This document shows positions 7,130 through 16,197 of a stretch of DNA of 29,598 bases, piece by piece. The position numbers were made by a program, and so were the translations under genes. The DNA comes from JBQTIP01 sp052388025 (lineage in GTDB: Bacteria; Actinomycetota; UBA4738; HRBIN12). The stretch is taken from NCBI GenBank assembly GCA_052388025.1, contig JBQTIP010000271.1, positions 1 through 29,598 of the forward strand. Reading direction: 5' to 3'. Numbering within the stretch: position 1 is the stretch's first letter; each line of letters begins with the position of its first letter. Below the pieces are notes generated by a model that was not told the DNA's origin, ran no database searches, and saw nothing but the letters and a program-made list of their open reading frames with translations.

Positions 7130-9358
7130 TCAGGAGTGGAACAGCCACTCGATCGAGCCGGCGAAGCGCGACTCGAGCTCGGCCAGCAGCTCCGGGTGCT
7201 CCTCCAGGTGCGGATCGAGCTCGATCAGCTCGAAGGCGCGGGCCCGGGCGCGCTTGACCAGCTCGAGATCCTCCGCGAGGCGGGCGAGCTTAAGGTCCGG
7301 CAGGCCCGATTGGCGCACGTCGAAGAGCGTCCCCTCCCCCCGCAGCCGCAGGTCCTCGTCGGCCAGCTCGAAGCCGTCGGTGGTCCGGACCATCGCTTCG
7401 AGGCGCGCCCGCGCCTCCTGGTTCTCCTCGGAGCTCTCGTCGAACAGGAAGCAGTACGAGCGGTGCTCGCTTCGCCCGATGCGCCCTCGGAGCTGGTGAA
7501 GCTGGGCGAGCCCGAACCGCTCCGCGTTCTCGACCAGCATCACGGTCGCGTTCGGGACGTCGACCCCCACCTCGATCACAGTGGTCGAGATCAACAGGTG
7601 CGAGCGACCGCTCCGGAACTCCTCCATGCGCCGCTCCTTCTCGGTCGGACGCATGCGGCCGTGCAGGACATCGACGGAGAGATCCGGGAAGACCTTGGTG
7701 GCGAGGCGCCCGGCCTCCTTCTCGGCGGCCTTCACCTCCAGCTTGTTGCCTTCGTCGATCGCGGCGCAGACGACGAACGCCTGGCGCCCGGCCGCCACCT
7801 CGGCGCGGACCAGCTCGTAAGCCTGCTTCCGCTCGGCGGCGGAGCGAACCACCCGGGTCTCGACCGGCCGGCGGCCCTTCGGCATCTCGTCCAGGACAAC
7901 CACATCCAGGTCTCCGTAGTAGGTGAGCGCCAGCGTCCGCGGGATCGGGGTCGCCGTCATGATCAGCACGTCCGGCGACCCGCCCTTGCCCTTCAGCTCC
8001 ATCCGCTGATGCACGCCGAAACGGTGCTGCTCGTCGATCACGGCGAGCGAGAGGTCCCGGAACACGACCCCCTCCTGCACGAGCGCGTGCGTCCCCACGA
8101 CCAGGTCCACCCGCCCCACGGCGATCCCCTCCAGGATCCGAGCGCGGTCCCTCTCGGTGACCGATGCCGTGAGCAGTGCGTAGGTGAGCGCCGGCGGGTC
8201 CCCTTCCAAGAGCGAGGCCTGGTCGCCGGCGGCATCGGACGGCGACTCGAGGATCGGGCGGGCGCCGAGCCGGGCCAGCAGCGCCGTCATCGACCGGAAG
8301 TGTTGCCCCGCAAGGACCTCGGTGGGTGCCATGATCGCCGCCTGGTGGCCCGACTGGACGGCCACCAGCGCCGCGTGGAGGGCCACGATGGTCTTGCCCG
8401 ACCCCACGTCGCCCTGCAGTAGCAGGTTCATCGGCCTGGGCCGGGCCATGGCCTCGCCCACCTCCTCCATGGCCCGGCGCTGGGCGTTCGTCGGCTCGAA
8501 CGGCAGGGTGGCGAGCAGGCGGCCGGCCAGGGGGCCGGCCGGCGTATGGACGACGCCGGACGTCCCCGCCTCCACCCGGTGCTTGCGGAACGCAACGCCC
8601 AGCTCCAGCGTGAACAGCTCGTCGAACTTGAGCCGCTCCTGCGCCCCGGCGAGCTCCTCTTGGGAGTCGGGGAAGTGGACGCTCCGAAGCGCCCACTCCT
8701 GGGGGCGGAGCCCCTCGGCCTCCACCACCTCCACCGGCAACGGGTCCGGGATCGCAGGAAGCCGCTCGAGAGCGCGGAACACCATCTCGCGGATGGTCCG
8801 AGTCGTGATCCCTTCGGTGGCGGGGTGAACCGGGGTAATGCGGCCGGTGTGGACGGTCTCCGCATCTTCGCCACGCAGGACCTCCACCTCCTGGTTGGCC
8901 ATCTGCAGCCGGCCGCGATAGAGGGCGGCCGTGCCCGAGACGGCGAGCTCCAAACCCTCCTTGTAGATCGATGCGGCCCAGGGCTGGTTGAAGAACGTGA
9001 GGTCCAGGTACCCGGAGCCGTCGTACAGCGTGACCGTCACCATCGTTTGCCGGCGGCGCGTCTGCCGCTTGGCCACCTTCTTCACGCGGGCGATGACCGT
9101 GGCCTGCTGTCCGACGCGGAGCTCGCGGATCGAAGTGACCTGCGAGCGGTCGATGTATCTCCGGGGGTAGTGGTGGATCAGGTCCCAGATCGAGTCGATC
9201 CCGATGCCGTGGAGGGCCTCGGCCGCCGGCGGCCCTTTCTCGCGGAACCCCACGCGGCGGCTCGCGAGCTGCCGGTCGATCGAGGCGATCGGCGATGCGA
9301 GCGTGAGCGTCAGGGCGTCCCGCTCGGACGGCCGATCAGGTCGGCCTTCGGAAACCAC
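7130..9358 (-). CDS. recG: ATP-dependent DNA helicase RecG
   Basis: Superfamily 2 helicase that reverses stalled forks and migrates branched DNA. Encoded: 742 residues if the GTG at 9356-9358 is used. An N-terminal wedge/OB domain is at about 40-165 (IWDLIHHYPRRYIDRS; VTLYDGSGYLDLTFFNQ). Walker A GDVGSGKT is at 316-323, followed by MAPTEVLAGQHF, the DEQHRFG box, TATPIPRTLALTYYGDLD, ISTTVIEVGVDVPNAT and the helicase motif QLRGRIGRSEHRSYCFL. Start choice is uncertain because an in-frame downstream start could also work; the RecG-like alignment begins near residue 25. It is divergent from the thioredoxin-like gene with 14 bp between. Confidence 0.97.
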   Translation of the reverse strand: MVSEGRPDRPSERDALTLTLASPIASIDRQLASRRVGFREKGPPAAEALHGIGIDSIWDLIHHYPRRYIDRSQVTSIRELRVGQQATVIARVKKVAKRQTRRRQTMVTVTLYDGSGYLDLTFFNQPWAASIYKEGLELAVSGTAALYRGRLQMANQEVEVLRGEDAETVHTGRITPVHPATEGITTRTIREMVFRALERLPAIPDPLPVEVVEAEGLRPQEWALRSVHFPDSQEELAGAQERLKFDELFTLELGVAFRKHRVEAGTSGVVHTPAGPLAGRLLATLPFEPTNAQRRAMEEVGEAMARPRPMNLLLQGDVGSGKTIVALHAALVAVQSGHQAAIMAPTEVLAGQHFRSMTALLARLGARPILESPSDAAGDQASLLEGDPPALTYALLTASVTERDRARILEGIAVGRVDLVVGTHALVQEGVVFRDLSLAVIDEQHRFGVHQRMELKGKGGSPDVLIMTATPIPRTLALTYYGDLDVVVLDEMPKGRRPVETRVVRSAAERKQAYELVRAEVAAGRQAFVVCAAIDEGNKLEVKAAEKEAGRLATKVFPDLSVDVLHGRMRPTEKERRMEEFRSGRSHLLISTTVIEVGVDVPNATVMLVENAERFGLAQLHQLRGRIGRSEHRSYCFLFDESSEENQEARARLEAMVRTTDGFELADEDLRLRGEGTLFDVRQSGLPDLKLARLAEDLELVKRARARAFELIELDPHLEEHPELLAELESRFAGSIEWLFHS

Positions 9359-9372
9359 GATTGGGTTCTACC

Positions 9373-9891
9373 ATGATGCTCGTGCGCATCCGGCGAAGCC
9401 TTGTATCTGCTGCTGTGGTCGCCCTCGTGGCGGCCGCGTGCGGGGGGGCGGGCCCGGGTGCCGACGGGACGGTATCGCTCCTGCCCGCCGACCCGTTCGA
9501 GCTGCCCTCCTTCGACTTCGCGACCTACGAGGAGCTGCTCGGCCAGCTCGAGGGGACGCCGGTCGTCGTGAACATCTGGGCCTCGTGGTGCGGTCCCTGC
9601 CGGTCCGAGGCGCCCCACCTCGCCGCCGCCGCCCGAGCATACGAGAGCCGGGTGCAGTTCCTGGGCGTCGATATCCTCGACGCGCGCGAATCGGCTCGGG
9701 AGTTCATGCGCGAGTTCGGATGGACCTATCCGAGCGTCTTCGACGAGACCGGCGCGATACGCGACCGCCTCGGCATCATCGGGCAGCCCGCGACGCTCTT
9801 CTACGGCGCGGACGGCGTGCTCGTCGACACGTGGATCGGGCCAATAGGAGAGGCCGAGCTCACGAAGGCCGTCGAGGAGCTGCTGGCCTAG
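9373..9891 (+). CDS. TlpA-like thioredoxin-fold lipoprotein
   Basis: A 172-residue predicted lipoprotein with a thioredoxin fold. The N-terminus RIRRSLVSAAVVALVAAAC is a lipoprotein signal whose lipobox cysteine is residue 23 from the ATG at 9373 (a second ATG follows at once). The redox motif WCGPC is in VVVNIWASWCGPCRSEAP, with cysteines 73 and 76. A cis-proline region GQPATLFYGADG and the terminal helix ELTKAVEELLA complete the fold. It probably reduces disulphides outside the membrane; the partner is unknown and no cytochrome c genes are nearby. The TTG at 9361 would add an unlikely MGST. It converges with the cyclase gene, and the two stops share the palindrome CTAG. Confidence 0.88.
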   Translation: MMLVRIRRSLVSAAVVALVAAACGGAGPGADGTVSLLPADPFELPSFDFATYEELLGQLEGTPVVVNIWASWCGPCRSEAPHLAAAARAYESRVQFLGVDILDARESAREFMREFGWTYPSVFDETGAIRDRLGIIGQPATLFYGADGVLVDTWIGPIGEAELTKAVEELLA

Positions 9892-12800
9892 CTGCGGCTC
9901 GGCCCGCGCAGGGGAGCCATCACGGAGTCGCGGAATCGGGAGGGGGTCCCCAGCATCTCCAGCACGGCGCCCGCCTCTCGCACGGAAGCCGCTCCGGAAC
10001 GGGGCCCGAGATGGCGGCGCCGGGCCTCCGCGCTGATGGCGAGGGCCCGGGCCAGCCAGACCGTCACCCCGAGCCGTCTCCAGTGCCGGACGGCCGTCTC
10101 GAACGCCTCGTCGGCCTCCCGCGCTCGTCGAGGGCCGGCGAGCAGCTCGCGCAGGCCCCGGTTCTCCGCGAGCCTGGCTTCGATCTCGGGGTTCGCGTCC
10201 GAAGAACGAGGCGCGACGGCGGGGAGCCGACCCGCCAGCAGCTCCGCCTGATCCCTGACGGTCTCCGCGATGGCCAGGGTCCCATCCGCTCCCACCTCTC
10301 TGGCGCGCGCGACCGCGCGATCCAGCTCGAGGAACGCTTCATCCAGGCGAAGGAATCCCAGATGCGCTTGTCCCCGCAGGAGCGGCCCTATCGGCTCCAG
10401 GAGCTTCCAGCCATTGGCGCGAGCCTCTGCCTGCGCCCCCTCGACAGATTCGGGAACCCGGTCCCAGAACCCTCGATCGAGGTGAACCCAGGCCTCGGCG
10501 AAGTGGACCTCGAGCAAATCGGCCCGGGGCCCGAAGATCCGCCGAGCCGACGCCAGCCGGCGGGCCGCGAGCGACGGTCTGCCCGACCGAAGCGCCGAGC
10601 GCGCGCCCGCCACGAGCCCCAAGGCATGAACCCTCGGGGACTCGATCGCGCGGGAGACCTTCATCACCTGTTGGGCGAGAAGCTCCGACGCCTCGGGCAA
10701 TCCGACGGTCGAGGCGGCCAGCGCCTCGATGACCAGTGTGTCCGCCTCCGTGTAACGGTCACCCGCCTCGACGGCGATCGGCCTCGCCTGCCGCATCGCA
10801 TCGATGGCTTCCGGATAACGTCCCGTGTAGTAGGTGAAGTAGCCCCAGGTTCGCAGCAAGGCCGCCCTCGCACGAAGATCGCCCTCGTCCTCGGTGAGGC
10901 GCCTTGACCGCTCGTACCAGCGGTGGAACTCTCTGCCGCCGTGCGTCGTGAGCACATAGGCCAGGTCGTGGGCCGCGATGGCTCTGCCCCACCCGTCTCC
11001 AGACTTGGTGAAGAGCCGGTAGGCCTCCCGGAGGTGCTCGAGCTCGCGACGATCGTCCGCCGATGCCCACGTCTCGGACAACCGATGTGTCGCCCACGCT
11101 TGCCCGGCGATGTCTCCCACGACCTCGAATCGGGTCAGGGCCTCATGGAGCAGCTCGCGCGCCCGCGACGGGTCCCCAACATCGGACTCCACTCGCCCGA
11201 GGCTCAGAAGCGACCTGGCCGCGAGCCGGTCGTCGGCCGACCCGTCAGCTAGGTCGCGGGCCTCGGCGGCCAGAGGAGCCGCCTCACGGTGGCGGCCCAG
11301 CTCGATCAGGCTCTCAGCATGGCCGATCAGCAGGCGAGCCTGCAGATCCCAGGGAGCGGTCTCCCGCAACTCGCGCGCCACCCGAAGACCACGGCGATAG
11401 AGGTCTTCGGCCAGCCGGGCCTGATAGACGAACGTTCGATCGGCCCATCGGCCGAGGAATTCCGCGGCCCGCCGGCCGGTGGCCGGGTCCGGCGGGGGGC
11501 CCGTCTTCGAGCGCCCCATGTGCCACGCCCGCTCGTGGTGATACGCGAGCGCCGCGATCGGCTCCTCCGCTGCCGACCACTCAGTGCGCAACCACTCCGC
11601 GATGCGCAGGTGTCGTGCCGCCCGTTCCCGGCGCGGGATGGAGTCGTAGGCGACATCGCGGATGAGCGAGTGCTTGAAGCCGTATTCGACGGCTCCCCTT
11701 ACCTGGCTCCGAGGCCGCCGCCGGAGAAGGTCGCGCCGGACCAACCCCTGGATCGCCCGGCGCGGCTGGGCGACGTCCGAGATCCACTTCACAAGCCGGT
11801 CCCAGGTGGCATCGCCCGAGACCGACGCGTCCTGCAGCGCGCGTTTCTCCTCGGCTGGAAGGCCGTCCAACCGCTCGGCGATCAAGAGGCGTATCGAGCC
11901 GGGCACCCGCTCGAGCCGAGTCGGATCGGCGATCAGCCAAGCTCCGTCTTCCCGGATGATGGCGCCGGCCTCTGCCAGCATCCGCAGGCTTTCCTCCAGG
12001 AACAGAGGATTCCCTCCGGCACGCTCGAACAGCCGACGGAGGGCACCCTGGGGAAGCTCCCCTCCGAGGGTCGACGCCACCAGGGCGCGTGCCTCGCGCT
12101 CGTCCAGCGCATCCAGCTCCAGCGACGGCAGCGAGCGACCCTCCAGCAGCTCGGGGCGCGTCAGGCCCAGGAGCAGCACCGGCCCGTCCCACGGAGACCG
12201 GTTGATGTCCTCGACCAGTTGCAATAGGTCGGGGTCGGCCCAGTGGAGGTCGTCCAGCACGACCGCGACAGGGTGTTTGCGGGCGAGTCCTTCCACTACC
12301 GCGCGGGCGGCCAGCGCGGCGTCCGGGACCGACCCGTGGGATCCGCCCTCGACCGAAGCCTCAGCGGTACCGAGTAGCAGGTGCAGGCCGCGTGTGAGGG
12401 ATCGCACGCCCTTACCTCCGGAAACGCGATGCGCCAGCCGTCTCAGGGCGGCATCGGCCTCCTCGGCAGTTGCCTCCGCCGAGATGCCTGCCCCTGCCCG
12501 GATGGCATCCGCGAGCGCGAGCAGCGGGCGCCGCTGGCCGTATGGGAGGCAGCGGCCGGGGAGCACTCTCGCAGGGTGGACCCGAGCGCCGAAATGTGCG
12601 GCCAACCGAGACTTGCCGAGGCCCGGCTCGCCGGTGACCAAGAGCACACGGGAGCGACCGGTCGCCACGACGTCTCGAAGCTCGGACGCCAGGCGGTCGA
12701 GCGCGCGCTCCCTGCCGACGAACTCGGTCGCCATCCCGGAGGCGGGCCGGCGGGCGGGCGCGCGCGTCTGGGGACTCAGGGCTTCGAACACGGTGAGCGG

Positions 12801-13382
12801 CCGGGGTTTGCCCTTCGCTCGCAGGAGGCGCCTCCCCCCGTAGTGGATCGCGTGCTCGGTCAGCTCCTTCGTCCGTTCGCCGACGAACACGTGGCCGCCG
12901 GGCGCCAGGTCCGCCAGCCGCGAGGCCGTATTCACCGTGTCGCCGATAACGGCGAACCCGGCGGCCTCGTCCGCGTGGGCCACCATCACCTCTCCTGAGT
13001 TCACGCCGGAATGGACCTCGGGGAGCCGAAGCCCTAAGCGGCCGGCGTTGAGGCGCCGGACGTGATCCCGGATCTCGAGGGCCGCCCGGACCGCCCGCTC
13101 CGCGTCGTCCTCGTGGGCGATGGGGACCCCGAAGACCGCCATGAAGCCGTCTCCCAGGACCTGCGGAACCGTGCCCCCGAAGTCCTCCGCGACGCGCACG
13201 AGCTCGGCGATCGCGGGACGGACGAAGGAGTAGACCTCCTCAGGGTCCAGCGACTCGGCCAGCGCCGTGTACCCGGTCAGGTCGGCAAAGAGCAGGGTGA
13301 CGAGCTTGCGCTCCGCGTGGGGGGCCGGCTTGGGAGAGCGGCCTCCCGTCACACCCGCTCGCGGCTCAGCCTGCCTCCTCAT
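9888..13382 (-). CDS. Class III adenylate/guanylate cyclase - AAA ATPase - TPR protein
   Basis: A 1164-residue multidomain signalling protein. Residues 25-200 are a class III cyclase domain: FADLTGYT with metal Asp34, LGDGFMAVFG with metal Asp78, and VNTASRL with Asn151 and Arg155 for the transition state. The adenine-selecting lysine of the VEKFxGD motif is glutamine here (PQVLGD, Gln74), a variant I associate with ATPase-fused cyclases, so the nucleotide product is uncertain. Residues 221-260 start the ATPase (FVGRERALDR; Walker A GEPGLGKS; Walker B VVLDDLHWAD at 374-383). After about residue 690 the sequence is helical and Ala/Leu/Arg-rich, TPR-like. ATG overlaps the end of the upstream RAM gene by 17 bp. 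A GTG eleven codons on is an alternative start. Confidence 0.9.
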   Translation of the reverse strand: MRRQAEPRAGVTGGRSPKPAPHAERKLVTLLFADLTGYTALAESLDPEEVYSFVRPAIAELVRVAEDFGGTVPQVLGDGFMAVFGVPIAHEDDAERAVRAALEIRDHVRRLNAGRLGLRLPEVHSGVNSGEVMVAHADEAAGFAVIGDTVNTASRLADLAPGGHVFVGERTKELTEHAIHYGGRRLLRAKGKPRPLTVFEALSPQTRAPARRPASGMATEFVGRERALDRLASELRDVVATGRSRVLLVTGEPGLGKSRLAAHFGARVHPARVLPGRCLPYGQRRPLLALADAIRAGAGISAEATAEEADAALRRLAHRVSGGKGVRSLTRGLHLLLGTAEASVEGGSHGSVPDAALAARAVVEGLARKHPVAVVLDDLHWADPDLLQLVEDINRSPWDGPVLLLGLTRPELLEGRSLPSLELDALDEREARALVASTLGGELPQGALRRLFERAGGNPLFLEESLRMLAEAGAIIREDGAWLIADPTRLERVPGSIRLLIAERLDGLPAEEKRALQDASVSGDATWDRLVKWISDVAQPRRAIQGLVRRDLLRRRPRSQVRGAVEYGFKHSLIRDVAYDSIPRRERAARHLRIAEWLRTEWSAAEEPIAALAYHHERAWHMGRSKTGPPPDPATGRRAAEFLGRWADRTFVYQARLAEDLYRRGLRVARELRETAPWDLQARLLIGHAESLIELGRHREAAPLAAEARDLADGSADDRLAARSLLSLGRVESDVGDPSRARELLHEALTRFEVVGDIAGQAWATHRLSETWASADDRRELEHLREAYRLFTKSGDGWGRAIAAHDLAYVLTTHGGREFHRWYERSRRLTEDEGDLRARAALLRTWGYFTYYTGRYPEAIDAMRQARPIAVEAGDRYTEADTLVIEALAASTVGLPEASELLAQQVMKVSRAIESPRVHALGLVAGARSALRSGRPSLAARRLASARRIFGPRADLLEVHFAEAWVHLDRGFWDRVPESVEGAQAEARANGWKLLEPIGPLLRGQAHLGFLRLDEAFLELDRAVARAREVGADGTLAIAETVRDQAELLAGRLPAVAPRSSDANPEIEARLAENRGLRELLAGPRRAREADEAFETAVRHWRRLGVTVWLARALAISAEARRRHLGPRSGAASVREAGAVLEMLGTPSRFRDSVMAPLRGPSRS

Positions 13383-13950
13383 CGGGCGCGATGATGGCAA
13401 TGGCCGCCTCCGACCGTTCGACTCCGGGGATCCCATGGAGCGCGTCGACCGGCGACGCCTCGAGGAGGCTGTCCACGTCCTCGGCCCCGACCTCCAGGAG
13501 TATGTCGAAGCTCCCCGATACCGTCGAGGCGCCTTGGAACCCCGGGACGTCCACCATCCGGTCCAGGACTTCCCTCGCCCGCTCGTTTGGCTCCACGTAC
13601 ACCTTCTGGAGTCCGCAAGCTCGCGGGCTGCCCCGCTTCGGCCCCATAGGCTGCGCGGGGGCACCGAACACGGTGTGTTCGATCGCGACCTCGCTTCGCA
13701 CACCGTGGTCCCACAGGGAGCCGGCCCGCAGGTCCTCAAGGCCTTTGACGTCGCCCTCCTCCACGACGAGGTGGAGGAACGCGATGAAGTCGCCCTGGCA
13801 CTCCGCCGCGAACATGACCGGGCCGCGGTCTGGATCGTACAGATCTCTGTCGCGTCGAACGTCCCTGATTACGTTCCGAATGGTCTTCCCCGGCGGGACG
13901 CGGTGCATGAACACGAACGCGTGCAGGCCATCGTACTTGCCAACGGTCAC
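13366..13950 (-). CDS. Protein with two RAM (Lrp/AsnC effector-type) domains, no DNA-binding domain
   Basis: A 194-residue protein that looks like two ferredoxin-like RAM domains in a row. The first runs roughly residues 5-85 (LHAFVFMHRVPPGKTIRNVI; CQGDFIAFLHLVV). The second is about 110-188 (LQKVYVEPNERAREVLDRMVDVPGF; VSGSFDILLEVGAEDVDSLL; HGIPGVERSEAAIAI). The second half closely follows the Lrp C-terminal pattern of a beta strand, a helix, G-x-YD-like turn (here GSFD) and a final strand. No helix-turn-helix is present. The start GTG has GAGGGGGATGAGG upstream. The cyclase gene begins inside its 3' end, so the two are co-translated. I infer it senses a small ligand and acts with the cyclase; this is not shown. 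Confidence 0.75.
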   Translation of the reverse strand: MTVGKYDGLHAFVFMHRVPPGKTIRNVIRDVRRDRDLYDPDRGPVMFAAECQGDFIAFLHLVVEEGDVKGLEDLRAGSLWDHGVRSEVAIEHTVFGAPAQPMGPKRGSPRACGLQKVYVEPNERAREVLDRMVDVPGFQGASTVSGSFDILLEVGAEDVDSLLEASPVDALHGIPGVERSEAAIAIIAPDEEAG

Positions 13951-14049
13951 GCCTCATCCCCCTCGCTCGGGCGGCAATCTCGTGCCGGCGGGAGAGCCAG
14001 TCTGACCGCGTCCCGGCCGGGGCGCAAGGGGACCGCCGGGGGCGTCTGC

Positions 14050-14055
14050 TAGCAT
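14050..14055 (+). promoter_or_regulatory. -10-like element TAGCAT before rpmB
   Basis: TAGCATCG ends 10 nt before the rpmB ATG. No Shine-Dalgarno sequence exists in the ten bases between them, so the transcript is probably leaderless or nearly so. The motif is identical to those at smc, the RAM gene and tRNA-Gln. Confidence 0.5.
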
Positions 14056-14065
14056 CGTTGGCCGT

Positions 14066-14257
14066 ATGGCCGCCGTCTGCGAAATCTGCGGGAAGAAGCC
14101 CTTCGTCGGGAAGCAGGTCTCCCACTCCCATCACCGGACCAACCGACGGTGGGACCCGAACGTGCAGCGCGTGCGCGCGTTGATCGACGGCCGGCCGAAG
14201 CGTTTGAACGTCTGCACCAGTTGCCTCAAGGCCGGCAAGGTAGCCCGCGCCGTCTGA
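14066..14257 (+). CDS. rpmB: 50S ribosomal protein L28, zinc-binding form
   Basis: A 63-residue ribosomal protein. It begins MAAVCEICGKKPFVGKQVSHS, the L28 signature, continues SHHRTNRRWDPNVQRVR and ends NVCTSCLKAGKVARAV. Two CxxC pairs (Cys5/Cys8 and Cys51/Cys54) make this the zinc-binding C+ paralogue form. In many actinobacteria rpmB sits near recG; here it stands alone about 4.7 kb away. ATG follows a TAGCAT -10 by 10 nt. It converges with thiD, with 11 bp between the stops. Confidence 0.97.
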   Translation: MAAVCEICGKKPFVGKQVSHSHHRTNRRWDPNVQRVRALIDGRPKRLNVCTSCLKAGKVARAV

Positions 14258-14268
14258 GCCGCGGACCT

Positions 14269-15081
14269 CTACTCCTTTACCCACTCCCATAGAGGGTCGA
14301 CCGGCCCGATCCCCTGGCCGATCGCGACCGAGTGGCGGAGGGCCTCGGTGACGAACGCCTTGCCTTGGCGCACGGCCTCGAGCAGCTCGTCGCCGCGCGC
14401 GAGGAACGAGGAGACCGCGGCTGAGAGCACGCAGCCGGTCCCGTGCGTGTTGGCGGTCTCGAGGCGCTCGCCGTCGATCCACCGCATCCGGCGGCCGTCG
14501 AAGAACAGGTCGTCCGCGCGGCCACCTTCGAGATGGCCGCCCTTGACGAGCACCGCTCGCGGACCCATTGCCGCGATCGCTTCGGCGGCGTCCTCCATCA
14601 GATCGCGGGAGTCCACGCGGAAGCCGACCAGCCCCCTCGCCTCGTGGAGATTGGGGGTGACTATGGTCGCCAGCGGGAGAATCGCGACCCGCAGGGCGGC
14701 GACCGCGTCCTCGGCCAGCAGCGTGTGCCCATGCTTGGAGACGAAGACAGGGTCCACGACAAGGTTCGGCACTGCCGTATCCCGCACGGCCTCCGCGACG
14801 GCTTGCACGATGCCCGCCGAGGCCAGCATGCCGGTCTTGGCGGCGTCAACTCCGATGTCGTCGACCACGGAGCGGATCTGATCGCCGACCGTCTGGGGCG
14901 AGAGCTCCTCGTACCCGCTCACGCCCTTCGTGTTCTGCACGGTGACGGCGGTGATCGCGGTCATGCCGAATACGCCCAGCGCGCTGAAGGTCTTCAGGTC
15001 GGCCTGGATGCCGGCGCCGCCGCCCGAGTCCGAGCCGGCGATCGACAGCGCCCGAGGCCGCGGGCTCTCACGGTCGCTCAA
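14269..15081 (-). CDS. thiD: Hydroxymethylpyrimidine/phosphomethylpyrimidine kinase
   Basis: Phosphorylates HMP and HMP-phosphate in thiamine synthesis; 270 residues, ribokinase-like fold. Visible: ALSIAGSDSGGGAGIQADLKTFSALGVFGMTAITAVTVQNT at the N-terminus (the ThiD signature), KTGMLAS, VVDPVFVSKHG, the segment TPNLHEARGL, VLVKGGHL and the anion-hole/catalytic motif HGTGCVLSAA with the base Asp equivalent in the GTGC loop region. Start is TTG, the only start in frame before the AGSDSGGGAG motif. It overlaps the 3' end of thiL by 14 bp, so both are one unit. The pair covers pyrimidine activation and the final ThMP to ThPP step. Confidence 0.97.
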   Translation of the reverse strand: MSDRESPRPRALSIAGSDSGGGAGIQADLKTFSALGVFGMTAITAVTVQNTKGVSGYEELSPQTVGDQIRSVVDDIGVDAAKTGMLASAGIVQAVAEAVRDTAVPNLVVDPVFVSKHGHTLLAEDAVAALRVAILPLATIVTPNLHEARGLVGFRVDSRDLMEDAAEAIAAMGPRAVLVKGGHLEGGRADDLFFDGRRMRWIDGERLETANTHGTGCVLSAAVSSFLARGDELLEAVRQGKAFVTEALRHSVAIGQGIGPVDPLWEWVKE

Positions 15082-16063
15082 AGTGATCCCATCCCTTCGG
15101 CTCCAGCGGGAACTCGCGGCCGTCGCGGTCGACCGCGCACAGTCCCTCCTCGATGATGGCCCCGATGTCGGCGAGGGTCACACCGAAGCGCTCCCGCAGC
15201 TCGTCGCGAGCCCCCACGACGGCTCCGGGAGCGATCGCCGCGAGCAGCTCGTAATCCTCGCCCCCGGAGAGCGCCGTCTGGAGCGGATCGAGTCCGAGGA
15301 CGTCCGCAGCCGGCCCGAGGCCTTCCGCCACAGGGATCCTGCCGAGATCGATCCTGGCGCCGACGCGGCTCTCGGCGCAGAGCCTGCCGAGGTCCTTCGC
15401 GAGCCCGTCGGAGATGTCCATCATCGCGGTGGCGTCGGCCTGCGCGAGTGTCTGAGCCTCCCCGACGCGGGCTACGGGCCGGAAGTGGGCCGCGAGCAGC
15501 TCTCGCCCCCAGTCGGAGGCCACGGCCCGCCCGGTCGGGGACTTCGCGAGGAGAAGTCCGGCTGCGGCCGCGCCGAGCGATCCCGTGACCACGACCCTAT
15601 CGCCGACCTGCGCCCCCGATCGGAGCACCGCGCGGCCGGGCGCCACCTCGCCCACGACCGTGATCGAGACAACCGCCGCGTCGCCCCGGTTGAGGTCGCC
15701 CCCGACCAGCGACAGGGCGTACTCGTCGCAGGCGGCGAGCATGCCACCGAACAGCTCCATCGTCCAGGCTGCGTCCGTCTCGGGCGAGAGCGCGAGCGAG
15801 GCGAGCGCAAAGCGCGGGCTCGCGGCCATGGCCGCGACGTCCGACACGTTCACCACGATCGCCTTGTAGCCGAGGTCGCGGGCCGACGTGAGGTCGCGGT
15901 CGAAGTGCACGCCCTCAACCAGCATGTCGGTGGTTAGCACACGCTCTCCCGAACCGGCTTCCACGACGGCCGCGTCGTCGCCCACTCCGACCACGACCCC
16001 GGCGGCGGTGCCGGAGAGGACCTTACGGATCGCGGCGAGCAACTCGTCCTCGGTGAGATCCAT
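15068..16063 (-). CDS. thiL: Thiamine-monophosphate kinase
   Basis: Makes thiamine diphosphate from thiamine monophosphate with ATP; 331 residues from ATG at 16061-16063. Visible: N-terminal VVGVGDDAAVVEAGS (the GDDAA metal/nucleotide motif), VLTTDMLVEGVHFDRD, YKAIVVNVSDVAAMAA, LVGGDLNRGD, MMDISDGLAKDLGRLC and ALSGGEDYELL, all in the PurM/ThiL order. The reading frame could extend upstream to 16153, but that stretch is low in family likeness and would cover the pckA promoter region. It forms a thiL-thiD operon and is divergent from pckA. Confidence 0.96.
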   Translation of the reverse strand: MDLTEDELLAAIRKVLSGTAAGVVVGVGDDAAVVEAGSGERVLTTDMLVEGVHFDRDLTSARDLGYKAIVVNVSDVAAMAASPRFALASLALSPETDAAWTMELFGGMLAACDEYALSLVGGDLNRGDAAVVSITVVGEVAPGRAVLRSGAQVGDRVVVTGSLGAAAAGLLLAKSPTGRAVASDWGRELLAAHFRPVARVGEAQTLAQADATAMMDISDGLAKDLGRLCAESRVGARIDLGRIPVAEGLGPAADVLGLDPLQTALSGGEDYELLAAIAPGAVVGARDELRERFGVTLADIGAIIEEGLCAVDRDGREFPLEPKGWDHFERP

Positions 16064-16130
16064 AGCGCGGTTTCCGGTTCGAGCGGGCCCGCTCGCCCAA
16101 GCCGGGGTCCGGACGGCTGGGCCCGTCCTG

Positions 16131-16136
16131 TAGAAT
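16131..16136 (+). promoter_or_regulatory. -10-like element TAGAAT before pckA
   Basis: TAGAATCT lies 61 nt upstream of the chosen pckA start, in the thiL-pckA divergent region. It belongs to the TAG(C/A)ATC series. On the opposite strand the same bases read TAGATT, which could serve thiL. No clear -35 is seen. Confidence 0.4.
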
Positions 16137-16155
16137 CTAGCGTCAAATCGCACCT

Positions 16156-16170
16156 GGGGCGTGCCGCCCC
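16156..16170 (+). promoter_or_regulatory. GC hairpin in the pckA leader
   Basis: GGGGCG-TGC-CGCCCC forms a perfect 6-bp stem with a three-base loop, about 16 nt before the GAGGAG ribosome binding site. It is followed by TTGCGC rather than a T-run, so a terminator is unlikely. It could tune translation or stability of the leader. Only the inverted repeat is seen; function is inference. Confidence 0.3.
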
Positions 16171-16197
16171 TTGCGCACGTCCACCGAGGAGACCAAC

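Noticed and set aside
7136..8422. 428-codon plus-strand frame
   Set aside because: Shadow of recG.
13383..13739. Upstream extension of the cyclase frame
   Set aside because: It overlaps the RAM gene in another frame and adds no recognisable domain; the cyclase domain starts just after the chosen ATG.
16064..16153. N-terminal extension of thiL
   Set aside because: Would run through the pckA promoter area and has no likeness to ThiL.
16171..16197. TTG at 16171 as pckA start
   Set aside because: No ribosome binding site; the TTG at 16198 has GAGGAG at a proper distance.
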